A stretch of 64,000 nt of DNA from CAVYGN01 sp963796325 (lineage in GTDB: Bacteria; Spirochaetota; Brevinematia; Brevinematales; JAOACQ01). The notes beneath the pieces were generated by a model. That model ran no database searches and had not been told where the DNA came from. It was given only the letters and a program-made list of their open reading frames with translations. Within the stretch, counting starts at the first letter, position 1, and each line of letters opens with the position of its first letter. The stretch is from contig CAWCLF010000001.1 in the NCBI GenBank assembly GCA_963796325.1, positions 2,108,001-2,172,000 of the forward strand, in the 5' to 3' direction. The position numbers and the translations under genes are program-made. Shown here in pieces: positions 25,074 through 32,997 of the stretch.

Positions 25074-25316
25074 TTATTTTTCGTTGATCAAAACTGTCTT
25101 ATGACCTTTTCTTTCAATAAATTCTACCAGGCCGTTCTTGAGCGCATAGATTGTATGGTCCTTGCCCAAACCAGTATTAAGACCGCAGTGAAACTTCGTA
25201 CCTCTCTGCCTGACAATAATATTGCCGGCTTTAACCGCTTCACCTTCGAACTTTTTTATTCCTAATCTTTTAGATTGGCTTTCCCTGCCGTTTTTTGCAG
25301 TACTAGAACCCGCCAT
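25074..25316 (-). CDS. rpmA: 50S ribosomal protein L27
   Basis: 80 residues from ATG at 25316, chosen because the SD GGAGG lies 7 nt upstream inside prp. An in-frame ATG at 25334 has none. Sequence MAGSSTAKNGRESQSKRLG shows the L27 fold, but the N-terminus lacks about three residues, including the basic HKK or TSKS that normally reaches the peptidyl-transferase centre. No Prp cleavage motif is present. Overlaps the 3' end of prp by 14 nt. Confidence 0.93.
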   Translation of the reverse strand: MAGSSTAKNGRESQSKRLGIKKFEGEAVKAGNIIVRQRGTKFHCGLNTGLGKDHTIYALKNGLVEFIERKGHKTVLINEK

Positions 25317-25626
25317 CGCAGTCCTCCATTTCAATTTTAATATATCCCGGATATTGCTCTTCGAGCGCAGCCAGGCTTAACACGAGCGATTTGTAAAGCA
25401 GCAGTTCTTCCGTTTTGTATTTCTTTATTTTCGCTTTGAGACTGCCGCTATCCCGGTCGATTGTTATATCGGCCAGGCATATTTCCTTTTCACTCAGGCA
25501 CCAGCTTTGAATAAGGGCGGAGACCGAAGCACAGATAATATCGGATCCCTTTTTATCAAAAAGGGCATGTCCGGATGCGCTGACTAAGAGGTCATTTTTT
25601 CCCTTTTTCAGGCTGATGGAAATCAT
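25303..25626 (-). CDS. prp: Ribosomal-processing cysteine protease Prp (YsxB-like)
   Basis: 107 residues between rplU and rpmA, the standard position. The catalytic His and Cys are both present in SGHALFDKKGSDIICASVSAL (His and Cys about 11 residues apart). In Firmicutes and relatives Prp removes an N-terminal extension from L27, which is absent here, so its role is unclear. It starts 3 nt after rplU ends. Confidence 0.85.
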   Translation of the reverse strand: MISISLKKGKNDLLVSASGHALFDKKGSDIICASVSALIQSWCLSEKEICLADITIDRDSGSLKAKIKKYKTEELLLYKSLVLSLAALEEQYPGYIKIEMEDCDGGF

Positions 25627-25629
25627 TTA

Positions 25630-26001
25630 TTAAGAGGCCTTTTCTTCATCCGTTTTCTTTTCGGTTTTCAGCTTTTTTTCCTTTTCAGCAATTTTAATTC
25701 CGGTTATCTTTATCTTCGTGTATTGCTGACGATGGCCTGTCTTTTTTCTATAGCTGGCCTTTTGTTTATATTTGAATATAACTATCTTTTCGCCTTTTTT
25801 AACAGGTTCAAGGACTTTGCCTTCGACATGAACGCTTTCAAGGTATGGCCTGCCTATCATTATCTCCTTATCCGTCCTGTAAAGGGTCACGGTATCGAAT
25901 TTAACTTTCTCCCCTTCTCCTGCTCCAAGCTTATCAACGAAAAGTTCGCTTCCGTTTTCTATCCTGTAAAGTTTGTCACCGATTTCAACTACAGCGTACA
26001 T
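25630..26001 (-). CDS. rplU: 50S ribosomal protein L21
   Basis: 123 residues from ATG at 26001 (MYAVVEIGDKLYRI), preferred to a longer frame because of the SD AGGGGAG. The core ends KYKQKASYRKKTGHRQQYT, a typical L21 feature, and is followed by a Lys/Glu-rich tail of about 25 residues beyond the standard C-terminus. First gene of the minus-strand ribosomal unit. Confidence 0.94.
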   Translation of the reverse strand: MYAVVEIGDKLYRIENGSELFVDKLGAGEGEKVKFDTVTLYRTDKEIMIGRPYLESVHVEGKVLEPVKKGEKIVIFKYKQKASYRKKTGHRQQYTKIKITGIKIAEKEKKLKTEKKTDEEKAS

Positions 26002-26227
26002 ATAACACTCCCCTGTCATTATTAAGGCCTTCCGGTTGTCATTCCTTTTTCAAGGAACATCACTGTCATGAAACTAAAAAATCAGGCTATAATATTAAAT
26101 ACTTACATCTAATTTGTCAAATTAAAAATGTCCTTTATTAAAAAATATGAACTCAAGAAATGGCCGGTTCCCGGCGATAAGTGCCTATTTTGGCCGGATT
26201 CGAAATGGCCTGGAAATAATTGAAGCT

Positions 26228-27244
26228 TTACTGGACTATGAGACGGGCCTTTAGATTGCCGTTTTTATAAAGAAGCTGGAGGATTTTTACGATGTCGTTG
26301 CCGGAAAATCCTGTCTGGTTGAGACTGTCGACAAGGTCCTGGACAGTTGCCGTACCTTTTAACAGTTTGACATTCCCCTCGTTATTGCGGGATGAAGCGC
26401 CGCCGCCTATCTCCAGTTTCATTCCGCCGTAAGAGACAGCGGCATCCGATATTACCACATTGCCTCCCGAAATAAGTATGCCGCTTTTTGAATCGACAAG
26501 TACGCTTGGTTCGTCTTCAATATCGACGCTCAATTTAAATATTTCATCGACGAATTTGTAAGCCTGCATATCCTGGGGTACTTTAACCTTAATCATATTC
26601 TGCACGACACCCTGTATCGCGCCTGGATATTTCTGATTTATAGAGTCTGCCGTTTTATTTACCGCACTGAATCCCAGGGAATCCTGGACAATAAAAGTCA
26701 TATTATTATTCGAATCGACTATATTATTTTCAACGCTCTTCTGGATTATTGCGCCCTGCAATACGACCCCCATGATTCCGCGGGACGACCTTTCAGTCAT
26801 TATGCTGCCTTCAGCAACGGCATAAATATCATTATCTCCCGCCAGAAGAGGGGTTAAAATCAATTCACCCCCTTCAAGGGATTTTGCGTCATATATTGAA
26901 GATACCTTGACATCGATCCTTGACCCCGGCTGTGAAAATGGTGTAATAACCGCGCTTATCAGAACCACAGCTGAATTTTTAGGTTTTATCCTGTCTGAAT
27001 TTATCTTGAAACCGAAATTGTTCGCAATCCTCGATATGATTTCTTTAGTCTGTACGCCGCTGTCGCTGTCGCCGGTCCCTTTCAAACCCACGACAACGCC
27101 GTATCCCAGAACAGGGTTTTCCTGGAATCCCTCGATCCTCAGGATATTGCGGAGATTGACAACGGACGCGTCCGCCCCTGCCGCCGGAATAAGTACATAA
27201 ATGCAGAATGATAAAGACAATAATACCTTATTAAAGGCTTTCAT
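26228..27244 (-). CDS. flgI: Flagellar P-ring protein FlgI
   Basis: 338 residues with signal peptide (cleavage near GADASV). Builds the periplasmic P-ring around the flagellar rod. NPVLGYGVVVGLKGTGDSD and AVVLISAVITPFSQPGSRIDV are family hallmarks. The start overlaps the flgA stop by 4 nt. Slightly shorter than the usual 360 or so. No flgH is present. Confidence 0.95.
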   Translation of the reverse strand: MKAFNKVLLSLSFCIYVLIPAAGADASVVNLRNILRIEGFQENPVLGYGVVVGLKGTGDSDSGVQTKEIISRIANNFGFKINSDRIKPKNSAVVLISAVITPFSQPGSRIDVKVSSIYDAKSLEGGELILTPLLAGDNDIYAVAEGSIMTERSSRGIMGVVLQGAIIQKSVENNIVDSNNNMTFIVQDSLGFSAVNKTADSINQKYPGAIQGVVQNMIKVKVPQDMQAYKFVDEIFKLSVDIEDEPSVLVDSKSGILISGGNVVISDAAVSYGGMKLEIGGGASSRNNEGNVKLLKGTATVQDLVDSLNQTGFSGNDIVKILQLLYKNGNLKARLIVQ

Positions 27245-27960
27245 ATAGAATCCTTCAATTTTACCTTGAATATTTTCCCGCTTCTATTATTTTCGACAAG
27301 GCAGGTCTTATCCTCAAGCATCCTGATTATTCTTACTTTCATTACAATCGAGATATTCCCTTTTCTATACAGAAGGTCGGCTTTGAAGCCGGAAACATTG
27401 ACAAGCTCGAGGCTGATGCTGTCCTCTACGTCATTTCCTGCATTATTTTCCATGTTTCCATTATAATAAAAATCGGCAATGAAATTTGTCAATTCGCCTG
27501 TATCCCCATCGAATTTTATGCAGTTGATAAAAAGTTTTATATCATTGGAGCATATTGAATTTGAAATTCCGGTAATTATACAGTCCTCAGGCAATCTGAA
27601 ACCTTTCCAGTCGGACCTGTATGGATCAAAACCCGGGAAATTGCCCGAAAGATATCTCTGCAGATAATCGCCGGGTTCTTTCAGGGTTTTAATTACATAC
27701 GTCCCTTTTCCTATCAATACTGTTTCCCTTATGCCGGCTTTGTTCAATATCCCCTGTATCTCGCTGTTAGAAAAAAACCGGTTCGAGACAACCTGCAAAA
27801 GAGTGCCGTTTTTCGGGATATTTTCAACAAGATCATTGATAGAGATAGAATCTTTTTTTATATATACAGCTTCTTTCAGTACAGCCTGGATCTCGCCGAA
27901 TACCGGACCCGATGATAAAACAAAAAAGATCGTTAAAAGAACGGATGTTTTCATATTCAA
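27241..27960 (-). CDS. flgA: FlgA-like P-ring assembly protein
   Basis: 239 residues with an N-terminal signal peptide. Periplasmic chaperone for P-ring assembly. The C-terminal SAF-like region contains RKGNISIVMKVRIIRML and NRSGKIFKVKLKDSI, the recognisable part; the middle is divergent. The assignment rests on this region and on coupling to flgI. GTGCAT repeats lie 40-85 nt upstream of the start. Confidence 0.85.
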   Translation of the reverse strand: MNMKTSVLLTIFFVLSSGPVFGEIQAVLKEAVYIKKDSISINDLVENIPKNGTLLQVVSNRFFSNSEIQGILNKAGIRETVLIGKGTYVIKTLKEPGDYLQRYLSGNFPGFDPYRSDWKGFRLPEDCIITGISNSICSNDIKLFINCIKFDGDTGELTNFIADFYYNGNMENNAGNDVEDSISLELVNVSGFKADLLYRKGNISIVMKVRIIRMLEDKTCLVENNRSGKIFKVKLKDSI

Positions 27961-27999
27961 TTATAATATCGGATCATTTTTATATTATTTAAAATAATT

Positions 28000-28043
28000 A
28001 TGCACCGGAATAGTGCATATATTGTGCATTTTGAACAGTGCAT
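28000..28043. repeat. Clustered GTGCAT boxes upstream of flgA
   Basis: ATGCAC at 28000-28005 and GTGCAT at 28013-28018, 28024-28029 and 28038-28043; the first pair forms a palindrome with a 7-bp centre. The cluster lies 40-83 nt upstream of the flgA start, in AT-rich DNA. Possibly operator sites for the flagellar unit. Confidence 0.5.
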
Positions 28044-28169
28044 TATGTATTTATGTTTTCTTCTATAATTATTTTCTATATATACTGCAAATAATTAATT
28101 CAATAATATCAGATTATGGCATACTATTTGCTTAAATAAGATAAAGCCCCCTTAAAATACATTTTTTCT

Positions 28170-28208
28170 GAAACCCTCTCCAACCCCCGGAGAGGGTTTC
28201 CTGTTTTA
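28170..28208. terminator. Strong hairpin downstream of the CBS-PAS gene
   Basis: 12-bp perfect arms GAAACCCTCTCC (28170-28181) and GGAGAGGGTTTC (28189-28200) with a 7-nt loop. A TTTT occurs soon after on the plus strand only, so it is not a canonical intrinsic terminator for the minus-strand operon it ends; it could still stabilise or terminate it. Confidence 0.5.
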
Positions 28209-28218
28209 TGAAGACATT

Positions 28219-28812
28219 TCAGAGGAATAAGTATAAATAATAGGAAAAGTTTTTATTTTCAGAATGGCTGATGACAAGACGGTAAGAAACGCCTTTTTTT
28301 TCCACAATCATGAAATCACCGACATTTTTGATTTCGAAGTGCTTCAGGACATCCGAAAAGCACCTTCCCTCGATATCTTTTTCTATCAATTCGAGCGCTT
28401 TCCTGTTCGCAAATATGGTCTTCTTAAAATGATTGGTAATGATCAGCGGGGACTCCAGGTCCTCGAGCACTCCCTGGACTTTAAAGCGGGGAGAATATTC
28501 GTCGAAAAAAAACTGGCATTGAAACTCATCGTATGAAATGATCCTTAAGAGAGCCCCTGCCTTGTCTATAACCGGCAAAAGCTGGTTTTTCAGGGAATCG
28601 TTTCTGAAAAGGGTCTGCGTAAGCTGGGACACTTTCAGGATATTAATATTTTCGAAAAGGGAAAATCTGCCTTCCATGATCCCGATTTCTATATCCCTTT
28701 TAAGTACAACTCCAAGGTAATCATTATCTTCAAAAACCAGCAGCCCATGAGCTGCCGGCGCCAGAAAAAAAAGCTGCATCAGGTTTTTTGCAAGAACGAG
28801 TTCATTATCCAT
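28219..28812 (-). CDS. CBS-pair plus PAS-like sensor protein
   Basis: 197 residues. The first 110 look like two CBS motifs (APAAHGLLVFEDNDYLGVVLKRDIE and NQLLPVIDKAGALLRIISYDE). The rest resembles a PAS domain (LESPLIITNHFKKTIFANRKALELI). A small-ligand sensor without an obvious output. It is the last gene of the minus-strand unit with the DUF4340 and rml genes. Confidence 0.6.
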   Translation of the reverse strand: MDNELVLAKNLMQLFFLAPAAHGLLVFEDNDYLGVVLKRDIEIGIMEGRFSLFENINILKVSQLTQTLFRNDSLKNQLLPVIDKAGALLRIISYDEFQCQFFFDEYSPRFKVQGVLEDLESPLIITNHFKKTIFANRKALELIEKDIEGRCFSDVLKHFEIKNVGDFMIVEKKGVSYRLVISHSENKNFSYYLYLFL

Positions 28813-28823
28813 TATATTTTTCC

Positions 28824-29405
28824 TTATTTATCATCCTGATGCTTGCCGCGGTCCATTAATCCGGCGCCCGCCCTTTTAAAATTTTTCAATTTATAATCGT
28901 AAACCAGGTAAACGAGGCCGGGCTTGTCATTCAACATTACATATCTCATTCCGCCGACAGGCGTGCCGAATCCTGCCGTAAGAACAATCGAATTCGAATC
29001 GGACAGTATAACGGTCAATTTCAATGACGGCCTGTCTAATCCGTATTCATGAAGCCTGCTCCCCTCTTTATCCGTCAGGACGCTTTCAGCGACAATACCC
29101 GGAAGATCGTTGAGAAGATCTCTGACCAGCTCGCCGTCGGCCCTTCCATGCAAAGGAGAATTAAGAAACCAGCTGCCCCCTGTAAATTCGAGGCTTGTCA
29201 GGTTATTTGTCCTTCCTTCACTGAAAGAAATTGTCAAACCGGAAATATCTTCCCTGACAAAGCCAGCAAATAAGACTGTCCTTCCCGCCGTTTCCTTTCC
29301 GGGGAGACCGGGAAGATAGCTTTTAAAATAAAAAAATGCTGCAGCTGCTAATACGGCAAGTAGAATAATGATATTAAACAGGCTTTTTTTTAATAATTTT
29401 TTCAC
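28824..29405 (-). CDS. DUF4340-containing membrane-anchored protein
   Basis: 193 residues from the GTG at 29405, chosen for an SD GGGG; a longer frame starts at GTG 29444. An N-terminal transmembrane helix (FNIIILLAVLAAAAFFYF) is followed by a DUF4340-type domain in the periplasm (GGSWFLNSPLHGRADGELV, LHEYGLDRPSLKLTV). Such domains are known from gliding/ABC-type loci. Lies between rmlB and the CBS-PAS gene; its role in polysaccharide synthesis is not shown. Confidence 0.7.
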   Translation of the reverse strand: MKKLLKKSLFNIIILLAVLAAAAFFYFKSYLPGLPGKETAGRTVLFAGFVREDISGLTISFSEGRTNNLTSLEFTGGSWFLNSPLHGRADGELVRDLLNDLPGIVAESVLTDKEGSRLHEYGLDRPSLKLTVILSDSNSIVLTAGFGTPVGGMRYVMLNDKPGLVYLVYDYKLKNFKRAGAGLMDRGKHQDDK

Positions 29406-29434
29406 AATTTCCCCGCAAAAGATATAAGAAATAT

Positions 29435-30472
29435 TTAAAGCCACGCAGTATTATCAAGATACCATTTGACAGTCTTTAAAATGCCTGTGTTGAAATTTTC
29501 AGCCGGCTTCCAGCCCAGTTCATTTTCAATTCTGCCTGCATCCATGGCATACCGCCTGTCATGACCGGCCCTGTCTTCAACATATGAGATAAGTTCTTCG
29601 TGATTTTTACCGCTTTTTAAAGGCCTTTCCTTATCCAGAATGGAACATATCTTGGCCGCTATGGAAATATTCGTCATTTCGCTGTTTCCCCCGATATTGT
29701 ATGTTTCTCCAGGGGTTCCCCTGTGGTATGCAAGGTCTATGCCGGTACAGTGATCGAGTACATACAGCCAGTCCCTGACATTTTTACCGTCGCCGTAAAT
29801 CGGGATCGGTTCGGATTTAAGGGCTTTCCTGATAATTGTCGGTATCAGTTTTTCCTTATGCTGTTTCGGCCCGTAGTTATTGGAACAATTTGTGGTAACC
29901 GTAGCAAGTCCGTATGTCCTGTTGTATGCCCTGACGATCATATCGCTTGAAGCCTTCGAAGCGCTGTATGGCGAATTAGGGGCATAGGGTGTTTTTTCAG
30001 TAAAAAAGCCCGTTTCTCCCAGGCTCCCGAATACCTCGTCTGTCGAGATATGATGAAAACGGCAGCCCTCATGATCTTTCCTGTATAAAAACGGTTTCTC
30101 CATCCAGTATGAACGGGCCGTTTCCAGCAGGTTGAAGGTCCCGGTAACATTTGTACGGATGAATTCCCCGGGGCTGGAAATGGAATTATCCACATGGGAC
30201 TCGGCAGCAAAATGGATGACGCCCCGGATGTCGAACCTTGAAAAGACGGATTTCAGTATGCCTCTCGAGCATATGTCGCCCTTTATAAAGCGGTAGCGGG
30301 GATTGCCCGCAGTTTCGGCGAGATTTCCGGGATTGCCCGCATAGGTCAGTTTATCGATATTGACGATAAAGTAATCCGGATATTTTGAAATAAAATAAGG
30401 GATGAAATTCGATCCGATAAACCCGGCGCCTCCCGTTATAAGAATTGATTTTAAACCTTTTGATTTAACCAT
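29435..30472 (-). CDS. rfbB: dTDP-glucose 4,6-dehydratase
   Basis: 345 residues. Converts dTDP-glucose to dTDP-4-keto-6-deoxyglucose. NAD-binding GGAGFIGS at about residue 15, the catalytic STDEVFGS and YSASKA motifs (Tyr-x-x-x-Lys), RYGPKQHPEK-like NNYGPKQHKEK, and VRDWLYVLDHC. The start overlaps rfbD by 8 nt. One step of dTDP-L-rhamnose synthesis. Confidence 0.95.
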   Translation of the reverse strand: MVKSKGLKSILITGGAGFIGSNFIPYFISKYPDYFIVNIDKLTYAGNPGNLAETAGNPRYRFIKGDICSRGILKSVFSRFDIRGVIHFAAESHVDNSISSPGEFIRTNVTGTFNLLETARSYWMEKPFLYRKDHEGCRFHHISTDEVFGSLGETGFFTEKTPYAPNSPYSASKASSDMIVRAYNRTYGLATVTTNCSNNYGPKQHKEKLIPTIIRKALKSEPIPIYGDGKNVRDWLYVLDHCTGIDLAYHRGTPGETYNIGGNSEMTNISIAAKICSILDKERPLKSGKNHEELISYVEDRAGHDRRYAMDAGRIENELGWKPAENFNTGILKTVKWYLDNTAWL

Positions 30473-31328
30473 TTTTAATCCCCTTCAAGCATTCTTTAAG
30501 CGAATCGCGCCAGTAGGGGATAACAATCCCGAATTCCCGTTTTATTTTCTCTTTTGACAGAACGCTGTAAGGCGGTCTTTTTGCCGGCGCAGGATAATCC
30601 CCTGTCTTAATCGGCAAAACCGGCGTTTTTATTCCTCTTAATTCGCAGATGGATTTAGCAAAGTCGTACCATGAAGCGACTCCTTCGTTGGAGTAATGAT
30701 AAATCTCCTTTGTACCGGGCTTGATTCCTGGAAGCATTTTCAATATCGCATCGGCAAGGTCGCGTGCATAAGTCGGCGTACCTGTTTGATCGTATACAAC
30801 GCGAACTTCGTTTCTTTCACCTGCCGCCCTTATTATCGTCTTTACAAAATTATTCCCGTGGCTGGAATAAAGCCATGATGTCCTTATTATAATATAGCTT
30901 TTTGCCTTCGATATTATCCTTTTTTCTCCCCCGAGTTTTGTGAGTCCGTAAACCGATAAAGGACCGGTCAAGTCGGTTTCAACATAAGGTAATGACTTTT
31001 TCCCATTGAAGACAAAATCGGTTGAAATATGAAATATCATGAAGCCGTATTTTATTGAAAGCCCTGATAAAATCGAACACGCTTTTTCATTGATAAGCAT
31101 CGCTTTATTTTTTTCGCTCTGGGCCCTGTCGACAGCAGTATAAGCGGCGCAGTTGATTACGATATCGGTTGAATTTTTCTGGAAGTATTTATCCATGGCT
31201 TTTTGATCCGTAATATCCAGGCTGTCAATGTCGCTGAAATCAAAAGAATAATCTTTATTAAAGCCGGGGCAGAGGTCCCTTATTTCGCTTCCGAGCTGTC
31301 CTCCGGCCCCGGTTACATGCACCTTCAT
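30465..31328 (-). CDS. rfbD: dTDP-4-dehydrorhamnose reductase
   Basis: 287 residues. NAD(P)-binding GAGGQLGSEI, active-site HISTDFVFNG, and SVYGLTKLGGEK with the Tyr/Lys pair. Final step to dTDP-L-rhamnose. Overlaps rfbC by 4 nt and rfbB by 8 nt. Confidence 0.95.
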   Translation of the reverse strand: MKVHVTGAGGQLGSEIRDLCPGFNKDYSFDFSDIDSLDITDQKAMDKYFQKNSTDIVINCAAYTAVDRAQSEKNKAMLINEKACSILSGLSIKYGFMIFHISTDFVFNGKKSLPYVETDLTGPLSVYGLTKLGGEKRIISKAKSYIIIRTSWLYSSHGNNFVKTIIRAAGERNEVRVVYDQTGTPTYARDLADAILKMLPGIKPGTKEIYHYSNEGVASWYDFAKSICELRGIKTPVLPIKTGDYPAPAKRPPYSVLSKEKIKREFGIVIPYWRDSLKECLKGIKNG

Positions 31329-31891
31329 AAATCTTTCCTGTAAATAAAATTATTTGCCGCTTCCGCAAGCAGGGGCAATGTCCTGTCTTTTTCTGAAATT
31401 ATTATTTCGTCCGGTTTGATCTTCCAATCGATTTCAAGAACCGGGTCTTTATAATTTATTCCGGCTTCGGACCTGGAATTATAGAAATTATCGCACTTAT
31501 AAAAAAACAAGGCTGATTCGCTCAATACTGAAAAACCATGGGCAAACCCGCGGGGAATGAACAACTGGCGCCTGTTTTCAGCTGACAATTCAACCGCCAC
31601 CCATTTCCCGTAATAGGGAGAACCTTTCCTTATATCCACTGCTATATCGAGGACTTTCCCGGATACCACTCTCACCAGTTTCGCCTGGGCATACGGGTTC
31701 TGCTGATAATGCAGACCCCTTATTACTCCCCTGTAAGAATAGGACTGGTTATCCTGAACAAAATTGCAGGTAATTCCGGCCGATTCAAAGATCCGGCTGT
31801 TATAGCTCTCGAAGAAATGTCCCCTGACATCACTATAAACCTCGGGTTCAAAAATGATAACTCCGGGCAATTCCGCCGCTATAAAGGGCAT
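31325..31891 (-). CDS. rfbC: dTDP-4-dehydrorhamnose 3,5-epimerase
   Basis: 188 residues, cupin fold. Hallmarks: VYSDVRGHFFESYN, VQDNQSYSYRGVIRGLHYQ with the catalytic His, KLVRVVSGKVLDIAVDIRKGS, and FIPRGFAHGFSVLSE. Start overlaps the rfbA stop by 1 nt (TAATG). Confidence 0.95.
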   Translation of the reverse strand: MPFIAAELPGVIIFEPEVYSDVRGHFFESYNSRIFESAGITCNFVQDNQSYSYRGVIRGLHYQQNPYAQAKLVRVVSGKVLDIAVDIRKGSPYYGKWVAVELSAENRRQLFIPRGFAHGFSVLSESALFFYKCDNFYNSRSEAGINYKDPVLEIDWKIKPDEIIISEKDRTLPLLAEAANNFIYRKDL

Positions 31892-32766
31892 TAAAACCGC
31901 TCCTGTTTAGCTATTTTTAAAAGGTATTCGCCGTACTGATTTTTTGAAAACGGTTTTGCAAGATTGAGAAGTTCCTCCCTTGAAATATAACCCATCGAAT
32001 AGGCGATTTCTTCGAGGCATGCGATCTTGAGACCCTGCCTGTGTTCTATGGTTTCTACGAAATTTCCTGCTTCCAGCAGGCTTTCATGCGTTCCCGTGTC
32101 GAGCCATGCCATTCCGCGCCCCATTATTTCAACCTTCAAAAGGCCTCTTTTTAAGTATTCCCTGTTGATATCGGTGATTTCCAGTTCCCCCCTTGCCGAA
32201 GGTTTGAGATTCCTGGCGATTCCGGCGACATTATTGTCATAAAAATAAAGTCCGGTAACCGCATAGTTCGATTTCGGCTTCTGCGGTTTTTCCTCTACGC
32301 TGATGACCCGGCATTCCGAATCGAACTCGACAATGCCGTATCTTTGAGGATCGTTGACATAGTATCCGAAAATGACGGCGCCCGCTCTTGTCCCGGCGGC
32401 TTTCTTAAGAGTATGCGATATATTGCCTCCATAGAATATATTGTCGCCGAGAATAAGGCAGCATGGTTTGTTTTCGATAAATTCTTCTCCGATTATGAAT
32501 GCTTCCGCAATTCCCCTGGGATCTTCCTGCTTTGCAAATGAAATGTTGAGCCCCAGGCATGAACCGTCCTGGAAAAGATCCCGGAAAAGCGGAATGTCTT
32601 TTTCCTTGGTTATGATAAGAATATCTTTAATGCCTGCAAGCATCAGTATCGACAGAGGATAATAAATAAGCGGCTTGTCGAAAACCGGCATAAGCTGTTT
32701 TGATACGGACCGGGTAAGCGGGAACAGCCTTGTGCCATGCCCCCCCGCCAGAATAATGCCTTTCAT
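31891..32766 (-). CDS. rfbA: Glucose-1-phosphate thymidylyltransferase
   Basis: 291 residues from ATG at 32766 (MKGIILAGGHGTRL), as in the family; a longer frame to 32820 is not supported. Makes dTDP-glucose from dTTP and Glc-1-P. GGHGTRLFPLTRSVSKQLMP holds the nucleotide-binding loop, followed by GDNIFYG with the metal Asp. First gene of the rml operon. Confidence 0.95.
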   Translation of the reverse strand: MKGIILAGGHGTRLFPLTRSVSKQLMPVFDKPLIYYPLSILMLAGIKDILIITKEKDIPLFRDLFQDGSCLGLNISFAKQEDPRGIAEAFIIGEEFIENKPCCLILGDNIFYGGNISHTLKKAAGTRAGAVIFGYYVNDPQRYGIVEFDSECRVISVEEKPQKPKSNYAVTGLYFYDNNVAGIARNLKPSARGELEITDINREYLKRGLLKVEIMGRGMAWLDTGTHESLLEAGNFVETIEHRQGLKIACLEEIAYSMGYISREELLNLAKPFSKNQYGEYLLKIAKQERF

Positions 32767-32839
32767 AATTAAACCACGCTCCTTTATTTTATATCGGAAA
32801 GCCCGTAAATTATGAAGCAAAAAAGTGAATATCGCAATC

Positions 32840-32900
32840 TAGTCGACAGTCGAGAGTCGAGAGTCATCAGTCGGAGGCTGCCTGCTGTCGACTTCGACTA
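32840..32900. repeat. Heptad inverted-repeat element near glyS
   Basis: TAGTCGACAG (32840-32849), followed by CGAGAGTCGAGAGTC heptads, pairs with CTGTCGACTTCGACTA (32885-32900). It is followed by ataaagccccattta, matching the sequence after the dnaE-upstream copy (ataaagcccgattta). Related to the element at 15581-15764. Confidence 0.65.
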
Positions 32901-32923
32901 TAAAGCCCCATTTACATTAAAAA

Positions 32924-32952
32924 TGGAAATTTTAAATCCAGCCCTGTATAAT
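32924..32952 (+). promoter_or_regulatory. Promoter candidate for glyS
   Basis: -35 TGGAAA (4 of 6), 17-bp spacer, -10 TATAAT at 32947-32952, 45 nt before the glyS start. Confidence 0.5.
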
Positions 32953-32997
32953 TTTATTCACTCTTTCTTGAAGATCGTATTATTGATAGGATGTATT

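Noticed and set aside
26002..26227. Possible L21 leader or riboswitch upstream of rplU
   Set aside because: No conserved structure I can identify by eye.
28170..28208. Classical intrinsic terminator for the minus-strand rml unit
   Set aside because: No U-run follows on the minus strand; kept as a hairpin with moderate confidence.
32812..32997. Upstream extension of glyS by 62 codons
   Set aside because: It runs through the repeat element and promoter and lacks GlyS similarity; the ATG at 32998 fits the family.
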